A stretch of DNA of 64,000 nt from Scolanthus callimorphus (lineage: Eukaryota; Cnidaria; Anthozoa; Actiniaria; Edwardsiidae). Location of the stretch: contig JAWWUD010000222.1 of the NCBI GenBank assembly GCA_033964015.1, forward strand, positions 1 to 64,000, written 5' to 3'. A program made the position numbers and the translations under genes. Shown in pieces: positions 21,216 through 33,514 of the stretch. Numbering within the stretch: the stretch's first letter is position 1; each line of letters starts with the position of its first letter. The notes under the pieces were generated by a model. It was not told where the DNA came from. It did no database searches and saw only the letters and a list, made by a program, of their open reading frames with translations.

Positions 21216-23430
21216 CCCCACCCTGGGATATGTGGGGCTTTGGTGGGGATTTAGAACCTTTTTAGTGGCTATCTTTGTCCCGTGTAGGTGGGGCTTTAGC
21301 TCATTTTGCCATCCCTCACCAAGGGATGTGGGGCTTTAGTTGGGGATTAGCTTAGAAAAACAAAATGGCCGCCACTTTTCTTGCAAATGTTTCTGATATT
21401 CCATCGTGTGCACAAACACCTTTAGGTATTATGTGAAGCTCATCTCATGTTGATACACTATATGTATGCACATTCATACGTGTGTCTGTGCACCTTTTCC
21501 ATTGCATGGGCTCGGTCACATGCTTATGCACTCTCACTCCCATGCCCGTTCATTCATATGGGGATGTCCAGTTCTGACCGTTCTCCCCTATGTTTGCGTT
21601 TTTGGTGTTCATTCCTTGGGACTTGTGTGTACGTTCGTACTTATGCTCGCCATCTGTTATATATCCAGAAGTTCGTTTGTCTGTGATTCGTGCGTACGCT
21701 CGTGCGTTCACTCGTGCATCATTCATGTGTACATTTGTTCGCATGTTCGTCAGCCGGGGATCTGCGTTCGTGTACTAGGGCGTCCGCCTAGGCGTACGCC
21801 CGCCCATTCGTTTGTGTGTGGGTTTGTTTATACGTTCGATCGTCCATTCCCTCATCTTTTCAATCCCTCATACTCTTTTGAAGTTTAGAGGGTACACATA
21901 GTTACATATTAGCTCATGGTACGTTAAAATCAACTTTGATTTTGAATATCCAAGCAGATGAGTCGGTGATGTTGCATTGGATAAAAATTGTTTACATTGT
22001 GAATGCCTATTTTTATTTTTTTGTTTTGTTTTTACAATAAAAGTCTCCTGTAAAAGGCCAGGGAAGTTGTTGGTGATAACTGCTATTTGCTACTTAATGA
22101 CTGTTTGTTAATAACAATGCCGCATCTTGGGCTGCCCCAGGGGGTGGGGGATTTCCTGCTATTGTAGTTACAAAAACTTACGCGAATTTGTGCAAACTAT
22201 ATTTTTATGCAGCATTTAAGAAGACTTGACCATTCGCAGGTCCTTTTGTGGGATTTGTTGGAGCGCATGGGATGGTAATGGTTCTGAAAACTGGACTTGA
22301 ATTCACATCTTCGTAGAGCGAACATAATGTAACCTATATTGTTTACAAGATACTAAGTATAACGTTATTTAAAGCGCAACAAACATCCCCTAGAAAATTG
22401 CCGCAGAAATTGCGCCTGTTGCGCTATGGCATCGCCCTTGCTCTTCAATAATTTCTTGGCTTCTGAAGTGTAATTCAGGCCTTTCTATTTTAAAACATGT
22501 TTAAAAACTTTATTAAGATTTTCCTTGAATGAGGGAGTAGTAGGATGGCCGGCGCATTTCCATTTCACGGCTCCAAACGGAGATTTCGTGACTTTGGAAT
22601 GACGTGACACCAGACGGGAATTTTCCCAAGTTATTTAAAATTGGAATTCATTACGTGACATCTTTCAGGACAGGGAAAGAAATAAAATCCATTTATTAAA
22701 AATATATATATGAATTCATTACGTGCCATTTTTCAGTCGGGGAAATTCCCTGTGGGCAAGCCTAGACATGCCTAATGATGGGGAATTATCTATTATCTAC
22801 TTATGTATATATCTATTTTTAATTATCCGAATGTACTATTATTTAGTATTATATATTGGATTAATTAAACTTTACCTAATGATAATGCCACGAGACGGGA
22901 ACTTTCCCTATTTGAATCAAAGGTCACAGCCAAGCTCGGACAGGCAGCCGATGGGGAATTTCCAAACAGGAAGTCTCCTAACTTTAAAAGTTATATGTTC
23001 GAACATGCATGCTAGTTGGATTGCATGAGATCATGAGACGGTCATGGGATATCTCTCACCCGATCAAAAGCTACACAATATTTCCACAAAATTAAACTTT
23101 TACACAAAGTATCCATAAATCTGTGTAATTTTTTGGCGAAACTGCTCTTAAAGATTCTCATTAAAAGATTTTCCACTAAAAGGTCTCAGCGTGACTTGAT
23201 TTGTTTGTGTGACATCTTTCAGACGGGAAAATTCCCCATGATTTTACCAACCAATCATAAACATACCCATAAGTACGCCAGGCTTGGGGAATACCCTAAA
23301 ATTCCTTATTTATTTTTGCGTTAGAAATGGCTTAAGAAAATATCTATGTAATATAATATAGTATAAGATATGACAAATAATATCATGGATCAAGCAGTGC
23401 CAGAAATTAATGTACCGATCTTAAAACCTA

Positions 23431-23739
23431 TTACTGCGGTTTTCGTAATTCTGCGAACTCTCGCTAACGATTTCCAACCGTAAAACCGCCTTCTGGCTTC
23501 CGTCAATCAAAGTCCCGAGTCTTTTCGTCGTTACTCTTTGTGTTTTTTGATTGGCCAGCACGTAACGTTGCTGTCGCGACAGGAAGCCATTTTAGCACTG
23601 CTCAGGCGCTGGCCAATCAAAAAGCACAAAGAGTAACGACGAAAAGACTCGGGGCTTTGATTGACGGAAGCGGCCAGAAGGCGGTTTTACGGTTGGAAAT
23701 CGTTAGCGAGAGTTCGCAGAATTACGAAAACCGCAGTAA
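23431..23739. mobile_element. Foldback element with TTACTGCGGTTTTCG ends, arms about 125 bp
   Basis: TTACTGCGGTTTTCGTAATT and the following bases, through CTTCCGTCAATCAAAG and CGTCGTTACTCTTTGTG, are repeated inverted on the other side up to AATTACGAAAACCGCAGTAA at 23739. Arms are almost perfect over more than 120 bases. A degraded relative is at 49880-50114. Confidence 0.88.
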
Positions 23740-24008
23740 AGCATCAAAGGCGGTGAGTCAAAACACAAACAAAACCACCGCTGAAGCAGTTCAAAAGAAA
23801 TTAAATGAATTCGCAGAAATCCGTCAGAGGTCAAGAAGCCTGTTAACACACATGTGGAAGCCTTGATATATATAACAAGCTAGCTCAAGAAGCCGAAAAG
23901 AAAGAGTCGGCTACACAAAAGCGGAAATCTGCATTGAAGGGGTTCCAACGTCTTATCTTACCGTATAAAAGGAGAAGATAAGGTAGACCCTAAGTCATTT
24001 TTACAGAA

Positions 24009-24206
24009 TGTGTGGTTCCAGAAATTATCCATTCCCCCCCCCCCCCTCCCCTCCCCCTACGGAAGGGCAATGGGTGGGGGGGATCAATTTACCTGATCAT
24101 TTCCATACAAATACTGTATTTTTCCTTGGAAATTCCAGAGGGGTGGGGGGCTCACTTTTCAACACCCTTCCGTGGAGGGGGTATGGATATTTTCTGGAAC
24201 CACACA
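24009..24206. mobile_element. MITE with TGTGTGGTTCCAGAAA ends
   Basis: TGTGTGGTTCCAGAAAT at the left and TTTCTGGAACCACACA at the right; inside, CCCCCTACGGAAGG is matched by CCTTCCGTGGAGGGG. Two partial copies lie at 31017-31081 and 32060-32214. Confidence 0.8.
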
Positions 24207-24342
24207 ATAATAAGAACAATGTTATTGAAACGATTATAAAACAGCATGAAAAACCGGTCAAGATGAAGCCGGGTCCTTTTAGAATGTAAATTTCACAAAA
24301 AGCAGCCTAACAAGGAGAGGTGGAATACACATATGGTTATTT

Positions 24343-25290
24343 CCCGGCGTAACTAATTGATAAAAATTGATAATCAATTTCCAATTGATAAGTTGATACA
24401 ATTGATAGGCTTGATATCAATTAGTAAATTTATTATCAATAGTTATCAGCAATTGATAGCCAATTGATACTCACTCAGATTTGGACCATTATCAGATAGA
24501 TAGATAATAATTCTAGACAAAACGTGGGACACTCCATCGGCACCCCTTTTTAGGGAACTTAACATCATGCCCTTTGACAAAATATTTATTTTTCTTAGAT
24601 TAATCTTAGTCTTCAAAGCACTTAACAATCTAGCACCCAGTTATATACAGGACATGTTCAAACTTAGTTGTGACGTCCACTGCAAGGATACCAGAGGGGC
24701 GAGACATAAAAAACCTCGTCCTTCCAAAAGTCAAGTCCGCCACAGCTGCTAAGAACATACTCTATCAATTGATATCAATTGCTAATACCAATCAATATAC
24801 TAATTGTTAATTTTTCTGATCATTTACAGTGAAATAAAATCAGCAATTTTACCATAAAAAGTTATATTTATGTACCAAATAGTTTTATTCAAAGCTCTGG
24901 GAAAAACTTGCAGGGCTTATCTTTACTGTTAATCACTAAATTGAACATTGTCCGCCGATAATTGGCCAAATATCCCCTTGACTCTTCAGTGAAATTTATC
25001 ATGAGCCGTGGGCTGGGATATTTCTAATGACCATTATGTACACATTGATCGATTCAATGAAATAATTTTCAATCTCTGATCATGCACTATAACTTCAAAA
25101 ACTACCTTGGAAGATTTAAGAAGAAAAAAATGGTATCAATTTTATCAATTGTTACCAATTGTTTATCAATTGTTTATCAATTGTTTATCAATTTTTATCA
25201 ATTCCACTCACTGAGATTTTGGCTATCAATTGGCTATCAATTGCTGATACCAATTGATAATCAATTTATTAATTAATATCTTTTTAATGA
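24343..25290. repeat. ATTGAT-repeat element with CCCGGCGTAAC left end, interrupted
   Basis: Begins TCCCGGCGTAACTAATTGAT, the same left end as the 633-bp element at 28735, but filled with AATTGAT/ATCAATT words instead of ATCGAT. Such words recur at 24350-24475, 24757-24800 and 25133-25275, with a LINE scrap between. A right end could not be found. Confidence 0.55.
24567..24752 (+). pseudogene. LINE reverse-transcriptase fragment
   Basis: The frame contains ILVFKALNNLAPSYIQDMF, the pattern L-x-F-K-x-L-x-x-x-A-P-x-Y-I common near the C-terminus of CR1/Jockey-like reverse transcriptases, followed by an RHKKPRPSKS-type basic stretch. It lies inside the ATTGAT-repeat region and is only a scrap. 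Lineage not resolved. Confidence 0.55.
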
Positions 25291-25393
25291 AAACCCAAGC
25301 CATGTCTTTGTAGGATTTTTATTTCCTAGCTTGAATCTCTGCAAGATTTTTTTTTGGAAGGATTGGCCTTGCGCGAATTTTTTTTTGGGAATT

Positions 25394-25608
25394 GCGGAAA
25401 GTTGCATGGAAACGAGGCTGGAAATATGAGCATACATGGCAGCTGCCTAGGGAAGCCTTAGCTGGTGAATAGGGACCGATAAGAAAAGAAAATCAGAAAA
25501 CACTAGACATTAAACGGTTTTTTCGGTCTCCATTCACCAGCTAAGGCTTCCCTGGGCAGCGGTAATGCATGCTCATATTTCCAGCCTCGTTTCCATGCAA
25601 CTTTCCGC
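25394..25608. mobile_element. Foldback element with GCGGAAAGTTGCATGGAAAC ends
   Basis: GCGGAAAGTTGCATGGAAAC...GGAAATATGAGCAT...GGGAAGCCTTAGCTGGTGAAT is matched inverted through ATTCACCAGCTAAGGCTTCCC to GTTTCCATGCAACTTTCCGC. Long arms, central loop about 65 bases. Confidence 0.85.
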
Positions 25609-27906
25609 CATTTTTGAAAAAGGTCTATACCAGCAAAATCGTGGATTAATCTCCAACAGAAACTTAAGTTGAAAAAGCTATGTCAGTAACAACAGCTGTG
25701 TTTCCAGCAAAAACTCTGTGGAAATTCGAGGTGGGCAAAAACAATGACCCTTGCTGAAATTCCAGGGTGACATAAAGACCGCTATGGACCCTTGAGGTTC
25801 CTCGATAGGGGGCCGGGACACATCTAAAATGGAACAGCCCATTCTGAAAACAAAACAAAACTTCCTCAGCAGGTGACTGGAAACAAAACAAAAGTAATTT
25901 TGCCATTGATTTACTGGGCAATCAATGTTTAAGATATTTCCTTGACCCGGTTTTACTGCATTCTTCCGCCAATTTTCCACTTTCTGACTCTCTATTCATC
26001 GCCATTGATTACTAGATTGCCTTGTGTTTTTATTAAAAGGGCATTTAAAAGGTTAATAAGCTGCCCTCTAAAGCTGCAATCGGCATTAGAATGAGATTCG
26101 CCGACATGTACAGAGTAATAATATCAACTGCAAAATGCCTACTTCTCTATAATTTGAAGAAAGATTACCAAACAATGAAGATTATACGTCAAACCTTATT
26201 ATTTCGCCAAAAGAATCGTCATTGCTTTGTCCAAACTTAAATGTTTTCTTGTGAGTCCAGAGCTCGTAGAGTCACGCTTCCTTCCCAAACAAAGCAAACA
26301 AAGCGACGAGAGGCAACGCAGTGACCACGAAATATTAAAATGTGCTCTCATGGAAGCTAAATTAAAAAAACTAAAAAGAACAAGTTTTAGAGAGTTCATT
26401 GCACTTTGTATTCATCGTTCTGTTTACATTCTATAAGGTGAAACAAAAAAGTTATTTGAAGCCAAAAATAGTCATGAATTCGGAGCTGAATGGCTAAATG
26501 CGATTTTCACAATATTCACCATTTCAACATTGCCAAAAGACTTGGTGGTTTACTGCAAGATAGATAGGTTTATTAAAATACTACATAGCAGTAAAAACTG
26601 AATTGCGTAGAAATTTAGAAGAATCTCTGTGCAAAAGCTAGTCATACTTGGTATCAAAATCTTCCTCTCTTCTTTCTCTGTCGAGTCCGCCATTTTGCAA
26701 ATCTCTGTGAGGCTCGAGAGGTCTTCTGGGTTGTTCTAAAAATAGTTGTCAATCGATCCTCTTGATTAGGACCCAGTCTCCCCATTTAAGCGCGCGTCCT
26801 TCGGGAAAAGCCGTCACAAAAAGTGGTCGATTTCGGGTGCATTTGTGCCAAGCGTGAAATTCAGGGTAACTTAAAATAGAATAGAATTGTTTATTTCAAT
26901 CTATTTGCAGTTCTAGGAAGATTCCTGGGACTGAATAACTAGATGATTACATAGAATAATCTAGCAGCTGTATTTACACGTAATAAAGTTAGCAAAGCGA
27001 TTTTTTCTAATTGGCCTTATGATTGTTTTTGTCCTTTAACGTAAAAAATTGTTATAGTCTCTTGTGGCATACGATGTCTATCTGATCAGGGAGCAGTAAA
27101 CTTCTACTATTTCCCCTACGAATTTGTTGGTACTTAGGGGTCCTTACCCCATGCATTGCTGGCGCAGTCCTCCCGCATTACGGTACGAATTTTATGCAAC
27201 AAGATTAGATTGTGGAAACGAAGCGAACAAGACGGGGACAGAAATGCAGCATTTTCCTTCTGTAAATATACCGAGAAGACTTAAAATGTGTGGGAGATTC
27301 ACCTTGGGGCAAGTCTGTGACAGCACGCCCATCACGTGCGCAGTGCATGAGCTTTGCGGTACTACGTGTAGCGGCGTCAGCTCCGCGTGGCGGAGAGATC
27401 CGGGAAACTGATGAAGATACTCACGAATTCCACAAGGCGAGGGTTTATTGCGTGTAACAACTTGAGAAGATTTACAGCAAAGTTTTAGCCGGGGCGGCAT
27501 TAACCCGTGTTAACCCGTCGAATTTCTGTGAGCCTTAGGACTCTTTTCTCTTGTATGGGGAAAAGGCGTTGGTTATCGATTAAGTTACGTTGCGTGTCGG
27601 TTAGGCCGAATACCTAACTTAGCGGCGCGTCACTTGAACAGGGAGCATACACAACGGATCCGCTCTTCGTTTAAAAGGGGAAAAACATCTCATACAAACC
27701 GGTAAGCAAAACATAAATGAATTTAGTACTAGATAAACAATTCGAAGTGCGTTTCGAGTAGTTTTTAGCTTTATAAATTGACTCATTTTCAGGGTAATTC
27801 GTGAAGTTTTGCTAGCTGAATAACGAACCCATCTCAATTGATTTATTACACAAAAAACTCGTAGGTTTACACAATAATACTGATGTATACTATCCTATCG
27901 CTCGTG
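25609..27906. other. No gene seen; one diverged repeat copy
   Basis: Short ORFs only, none with recognisable content. About 27140-27400 resembles the flank and start of the 1.1 kb repeat at 19270 and 19658 (CATGCATTGCTGG, ACAAGATTAGAT, CATCACGTGC). Confidence 0.5.
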
Positions 27907-29650
27907 AACGGGGTAACGAAAAGCGAGCAGGATAGGGACAAACTATGCAGCATTTCTTTTCTGATAGGAATTTCTGATCTCCAAAATATACCGACTGAAT
28001 ATGTGAAAGATTGACTTGGGTAAGCAAGTCCATGACAGAACACTCATCACGTGCACAGTGCGTGAGGTTAGCGGGCTACGTAATGTCTAGAATTTAGACG
28101 GGACTTACCCTCACGTGACCTGATCATGGAGTATAACAGTGAACAACTCCCTGCCCGAGCTAATCAGTCGTATGCACGGCCAATATCGACCAATACCTCG
28201 CTTGTCGGGGTTTCTTTCCCCAGAAATCACCCTTGCTATATGCAGGCTATGATCCTTTCTACTGAGCGGCTCGCGTACGATAAGAAGTTGTCTGTCAGAT
28301 ACAAGACCATTCCAATTTCAAAGCGGTGACTAGGGATTTTGCCTTCTGTGATGTGTATGTGATTCCGTGCTCCCGTCTTGTCAGGTAAGCCACATCATAA
28401 CTATAGCCACATGCACAACCATGACAATCGTACGAAGCGTTTACGAGGCGAATGATAGACTTCCCGATAGTGCGAACGTGAGTTCCTATTATTGTGACAT
28501 CCATTTATTAGATTCATATTTGCAATACGAGCAAGGGGGCCCTGAAAGACCACAAGGCCTTCCAAGAAATTTGATATTTGAAAGCTATTCAATCTTGTGC
28601 AATGCTTATTTAATGGCCAAGTGCCAGTTTCGTTTTCTTTCCAATATTATAATATACAAAATATAAAATTCGGAGCTTATGTGGTAGATTATTGTAGGTT
28701 GAAACAGCGAGTGATTATTTCGGTACACATAGCACCCGGCGTAACAAATCGATAAATCGATACCCCAATAAAATCGATATTTGTCGATACTAATCGATTT
28801 TAATCGATTGATTTTATCGGTAATCGATAAAAATTGATCGCTAGCTCTGTTGTGATTATCGATTTTTCAATAATTATATCGATTTTCATCGATTTGTATC
28901 GACAAGCACAGGATTGATTATGTATCGATATTCTTTGAAAAGATGCCTCTAATAGAAGAAATTTCACCCTGGAAACCAGAGGCTCGAGGTCCAAAGAATT
29001 AAAGATCTGAGTTTCCCGAGAAACAACGCAAACGTTAGCGGGCAGAGTTTCGGCCTCTCCCCAGGGTATGGGTAGTCCAGAATCTTCTCGGATCTTTGTC
29101 TAGCATGGTATAGTTTGCTGCTCGTCTGCTGCGTTCTTGGTCGAGACACAATAAATTTAAATAACTTTTATCTTTGGAACAGTGTTATGCTATACAGTGT
29201 TATACGATATCAAGATATCGATTTTTATCGATCTGACGGGGATGGCTGTGACTATCGATTTTATCGATTGCCGATATTAATCGATAATGATCGGTCAATC
29301 TGATCGACAAATATCGATTTATCGATCAGTTTTCGATGATCGATTTCTATCGATTTGTTACGCCGGGATAGCAACATTACACATAGCAACTTCGGGCACA
29401 TAAGCAAACCTTTGTTAACCTACTTTAAACTGGCATTCTGTCCAATTAAGTTTACTTCTAACATTCAATAGACTAGTAACTAGAAAATTAGTTGCCTTTT
29501 GTCATGTTTATTAGGTATAAGAGTGTGCTATTGTTGCCGATAAACTAGTCTCCTCCCAGCCGCCCGGACCGGTGTCACGCTACGCTACGTCCCAAGGGGA
29601 GGGAGAGCGTAGCGTGACACCGGTCCGCTAAACTCGCTTTGTGTTATTTT
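27907..29650. repeat. 1.1 kb dispersed repeat, copy 2, carrying an insertion
   Basis: Same sequence as 19658-20777 from GAACGGGGTAACGAA to GTGTTATTTT, split by the element at 28735-29367. Without the insertion the length is about 1,111 bases against 1,120 in copy 1. Confidence 0.9.
28735..29367. mobile_element. 633-bp element built of ATCGAT repeats, CCCGGCGTAAC ends, 6-bp target duplication
   Basis: Left end CCCGGCGTAACAAATCGAT, right end ATCGATTTGTTACGCCGGG. ATAGCA precedes it (28729-28734) and follows it (29368-29373). Comparison with copy 1 of the host repeat gives the empty site near 20505. The outer thirds are dense ATCGAT/TCGATTTT words; the middle (about 28930-29170) is ordinary sequence without a convincing ORF. 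Confidence 0.85.
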
Positions 29651-31016
29651 GCATTGTAATGCAATGGTCTCAGACTTTACTTGAAACGCCCAAAATGCAG
29701 TAAAACACGGCAACAAAGGCGACAGTCGATAAACGAGAATTTAGCATTCGATGCAGCCGCTTATAAGTGTTTACAAATAAGTGTATACCAATGGCATGAA
29801 GATTGTAAAATCGCGTTCGCAGCATTTTACTTTCAATTGAAACCGCTAGTTTATTCTAGTATTCGTGTATACTACTGATAGTTTTACCGTGTTTAAATAA
29901 AGTGTGTATTATTATTATCATTATTAACCGTGTACAAATAAAATTTACGTGTGTTATGTATGTTACATAAGTCCCTCGTGTGCGTAAAATCTTTGCACAA
30001 TTTTCTGAAACTTCTGATTTGGGGTCATTCGACCTTCATTTGTTATTCAAGTTTGAAGAAAATTGTAGTAGAGTGCCTCGTAGTAGATTCGAATCGGGAT
30101 AATGTGTCCCATTTTTACTCATTCATGCGCGCGCAGCGCAAATGAAGGAGTATTGAGATCAGTGGGGATTTTGTGTTAGCCGTTAGCACAATTTCGATTC
30201 GATTAGCGCATTCAACAGTCGATTTCAACTTCTAGCGACACTGCGATTGCGATTCTAGCGACACTGCGATAAATCACTCGCACGATTCCTGCTCGAACCC
30301 GTAACCTTTCAATTTGCAACGCGGCGCTCTGTCAACTGAGCTAATTGCCGAAAGCCAGCCAGGTACAGCAATTATCTAGGTTTATTGGACGATCAGTAGG
30401 AAGTTTATACGGAGTGGATTTATGGCTTGGGGTTCCATGGATTTGGCTATTTTTAAACACATTTTACAATGTGATTTTACCATTACAAAAAAGCCTTGAG
30501 CATTGAGTTGAGTTTTCACATAATATTTGCTTAGTATTTCAGATTTCATCATTTTCTGATGTGGTTTTCTGCTGGTTTCAAAATTCTTGTGTTTTGTTTT
30601 GAATCTTCACAATGGCTGCTTGTCTTGTGGCATGTTCCAGCCAAGAAATGAAGTGGAAAACAAAGGCTCAGACAATGAATGATATTAAAAGAAAGAGAAA
30701 AAACAAAGCTTTGCTGCCACAGATAACACAAACCTCGGCCTTGACATTTATCAATGTCATGCTCGACTCCATTAATTGACCTCTTTTCCTATTAATATAC
30801 CTCTTTTCCTGCATACATATGTATGCAAATTGTCCATTTCAATCCACGTGATGTTTACATGAAGAAAAATCATTTGTCTTTCTGAGTACTAGGTAGGGGT
30901 ATAAAAAAAGATCGAGCTGTCACCAAATCTACATGGAACATTTTAAACGTTCGTGGGTTAGGTAAACATAATCTCCGCTAGTGCGACCCTTGCCCTACTA
31001 CTTTTCTTAGTAGATT
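29651..31016. other. No protein gene seen
   Basis: Apart from the tRNA-like stretch at 30283-30357, nothing beyond chance ORFs. GATAACACAAACCTCGGCCTTGACA near 30722 recurs at about 37417-37500, so a short dispersed repeat is present. Confidence 0.4.
30283..30357 (-). tRNA. tRNA-like sequence, probably pseudogene or SINE head
   Basis: On the minus strand TTAGCTCAGTTGACAGAGC is a good A box and D arm, and GGGTTCGAGCAGG is close to a B box and T arm. A loop TTGCAAA would give anticodon GCA, but the bases on either side do not pair as an anticodon stem and no full acceptor stem forms. It is unlikely to be a functional tRNA. Confidence 0.35.
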
Positions 31017-31081
31017 CTGAGGAGGTGGGGTCACTTTTCAACACCTTTCTGTGGGGGGATTGATATTTTCTGGAACCACAC
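31017..31081. mobile_element. Partial TGTGTGGTTCC MITE (right end)
   Basis: GTCACTTTTCAACACC...GATATTTTCTGGAACCACACA matches the right end of the element at 24009-24206. Confidence 0.7.
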
Positions 31082-31092
31082 ATTTACAATAG

Positions 31093-32018
31093 TGACTCCC
31101 GAGTATTTATTGCAGAAATAGACCTCAACTCCAAGCGTATGTTTGACCCTGAAAAAATCTTCCGATTTCCATATTGTTCTCGCAGAGCTTAAGCAACCTC
31201 TGCACTACCAAATGGTGTAGCTCATTTGATATATTAAGCTCGTCTGTTAAGGATATTAAGGATAGGCGAGAACACTGCGCTCATAACATGTGGGTTTTCT
31301 GGAGTTTGTGTTGGAGCAACGAAACACTGACTCCTTTTGGATAATGTTTCTCAATACAGTATTGGAAAGACGAGCCCAAACTGGTAAGTCTTCTCAGTTA
31401 GTTGTACTCTACCTCTCACGAAAGAAACTTATGAAACAATTCCAACAATTTAGTTATTTCGAGCTCGAATTGAATATTATAGCAACAGCACATTCTGGAC
31501 AAGAAACTGCTCTCATTCGTTTATTAAATACCGCTTTCTGTAGATACTCGATTCTATTTTCTCTTTTATATAATTAAGAGTGAACATTAGCCGATATAAT
31601 CCTGAAGAGCTCCCCTACTTTTCTGGTATCCGCGCTCGGCACACCAAACAGAAGCGGAATTACACATTTTTAGAGGTAAAATTATTACATCGTTTACAAC
31701 TTAAATCGCATGGGAAAAGCTGACCTGGGCATTTCTCTGAGTAAACCCTTATTACTATAGATGCGATTCTAGCTGGTAATAAGATCATTCACGGTCGAAT
31801 TTTCAAGTTATACCAATTATTCTAAAAACACCTCCTTTGGAAAATTTAAAATATCCCAAACAGACGAGCTTAATATATCACATGAACTACACCATTTGGT
31901 AGTGCAAAGGTTGCTTAAGCTCTGTGAGAACAATTATGGAAATCGGAAGATTTTTTCAGGGTCAAACATACCCTAGAAGTTGAGGTCTATTTCTGCAATA
32001 AATACTCGGGAGCCACCT
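31093..32018. mobile_element. Foldback element, about 925 bp, with roughly 160-bp inverted arms
   Basis: CTCCCGAGTATTTATTGCAG, through ATCTTCCGATTTCCATA and GCTTAAGCAACCT to AAGCTCGTCTGTT (31260), returns inverted from AACAGACGAGCTTAATATAT near 31859 to CTGCAATAAATACTCGGGAG. The interior has one 95-residue ORF (31290-31577) with no recognisable motif, so there is no transposase here. Confidence 0.8.
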
Positions 32019-32059
32019 TAATTGGTTATGCTCGGGATAGATGATGGAGGACATTAATT

Positions 32060-32214
32060 GTGTGTTTCCAAAAAATATCCATACCCCCCCCCCCCCCCCC
32101 CCCCCCACGGAAGGGTGTTGAGAAATGACCCCCCCTCCCCTCTGGAATTTCCAAAGAAAAATACAGTATTTGTATGGAAAAGATCAGGTAAATTGACCCC
32201 CCCCCCCCCCCCCC
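32060..32214. mobile_element. Partial TGTGTGGTTCC MITE between two long C runs
   Basis: TGTGTGTTTCCAAAAAATATCC, then CCACGGAAGGGTGTTGA and TGGAATTTCC, is the family at 24009 in the other orientation. C runs of about 20 bases close it on both sides, and the second end is missing. Confidence 0.7.
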
Positions 32215-32289
32215 AAGCGCAACGCATGCGCATTTCGGACCGTCGGCCCGAGAAATTGATTGTGTTTGCTGTGCTGACGTCATCGTTTT

Positions 32290-32495
32290 CAGATAGCATC
32301 GTTTTCACCCGTCCACACTAAAAAACAGCGTTTTCAAACAGCTTCGTTTTCAAATCGCTCCACTCTGGACAGCGTTTTCGGATTGATCCGTTTTCGGTGA
32401 TCGTTTTCGGCGTTGTAGTGTGGACGATAGCCGTATCCGGAGCAAAATGTATCCGTTTTCGTTTGAAAACGGAGTAGTGTGGACGGGGTCTTAGG
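32290..32495. mobile_element. MITE-like element with CCCGTCCACACT ends
   Basis: ACCCGTCCACACTAAAAAAC at the left and GGAGTAGTGTGGACGGGGT at the right, with repeated CGTTTTC/GAAAACG words between. Confidence 0.65.
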
Positions 32496-32635
32496 CAACA
32501 AAGCTAAATACAAACGTTTGCTCTCAGTTAAGGATTTCCCAGTCTCGACCGGATGCCAATGGCCATTTCCATTTGACAACTCACAGAGAAATTGTGTTGG
32601 TATTTTGCAGAATTTGACTACAACGATATAGGAAT

Positions 32636-32813
32636 ATGTCTGATGAAGAAGAAGAAATCAAAGGTAGCACTTTCAATAAATTCCTGGTTAACCTTGAACC
32701 AACCACTACTCGTTTTTCTGTACTAAAATTAAACATATGACGAAATTTGATGCATTTTTTTCAGAACTCCAAAAAGGGACCAAACGAAAATTCGCCGACC
32801 GGGATCATGAAAG
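32636..32813 (+). CDS. Candidate first coding exons of an unidentified gene
   Basis: ATG at 32636 opens MSDEEEEIK and meets a donor AAAG|GTAGCA at 32663/32664. A 101-base intron ends in a T-rich tract and TTTTTTCAG at 32764. The next exon, 32765-32813, continues in frame as ELQKGTKRKFADRDHE and ends in GAAAG|GTACTT. Both donors, the acceptor, the small AT-rich intron and the phase agree. Downstream exons could not be found with confidence before the foldback at 33077. The charged N-terminus gives no function. Confidence 0.35.
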
Positions 32814-33076
32814 GTACTTTCTGTAGAGTGTTTTGGTATTGACGTCGCGTATTTGCTGTTTGTCTGCCGAACACGTTTTTGTAAATGTTGAGCTGCAATC
32901 AAATGCAAAACGTTGGCGCATTTGCCTTCTCTCTCTTCCTTCGCCCTTTCAATGTTACTGTGGAGCTCGGTACTAGCGGCTTACTTAAAGAAATATATTT
33001 TTTCTATCCAACAAGTATTAAAGGAGGGAGGGAAGGGACCAGAAGGCGAGTGTGCCAACGGCTTAGAAACTAAAGC

Positions 33077-33307
33077 GTCAAGCGGCGAGGGCATTGAACA
33101 ATAGGGAAAATTAGGGGTTTGTACATAGTCATTAGTATTCATGCTCATAGTCATTAATATTCTCTGGTTGCACCTTGCATTTTCATTGTTCTCCTGAGGA
33201 AGAACAAAGAAAACCAAGGTGCAACATAGAGAATACTAATGACTATGGGCATGAATACTAATGACTATGTACAAACCACACCCTGTTCTTCCCTCGCCGC
33301 TTGACAC
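33077..33307. mobile_element. Foldback element with GTCAAGCGGCGAGGG ends
   Basis: GTCAAGCGGCGAGGGCATTGAACAATAGGG at the left against CCCTGTTCTTCCCTCGCCGCTTGAC at the right; inner arms pair GTTTGTACATAGTCATTAGTATTCAT with its inverse. Confidence 0.75.
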
Positions 33308-33514
33308 ACAACCAACTCTGCAAAATAAAGGAAAACATTGACTTCATTGTCATCTTTTGCAAAATAGCCCTTTATTTCAAGTCTCTCTCCAACATCTTTC
33401 TATAACAAAATAAACAAATCAAAATTAGTACATTTTCAACATTGCAATTTGTGTATAATAACCACGTTTATAAGAATTCGAAGTTTTATTAGGCAAAAAA
33501 TTAAGAACCTTAAG

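Noticed and set aside
21447..21888. 140-residue ORF rich in C and H, looking like a finger protein
   Set aside because: Arises from CATTCATGTGT/CGTTCGTGCGT-type repeats; cysteine and histidine spacing follows no finger pattern.
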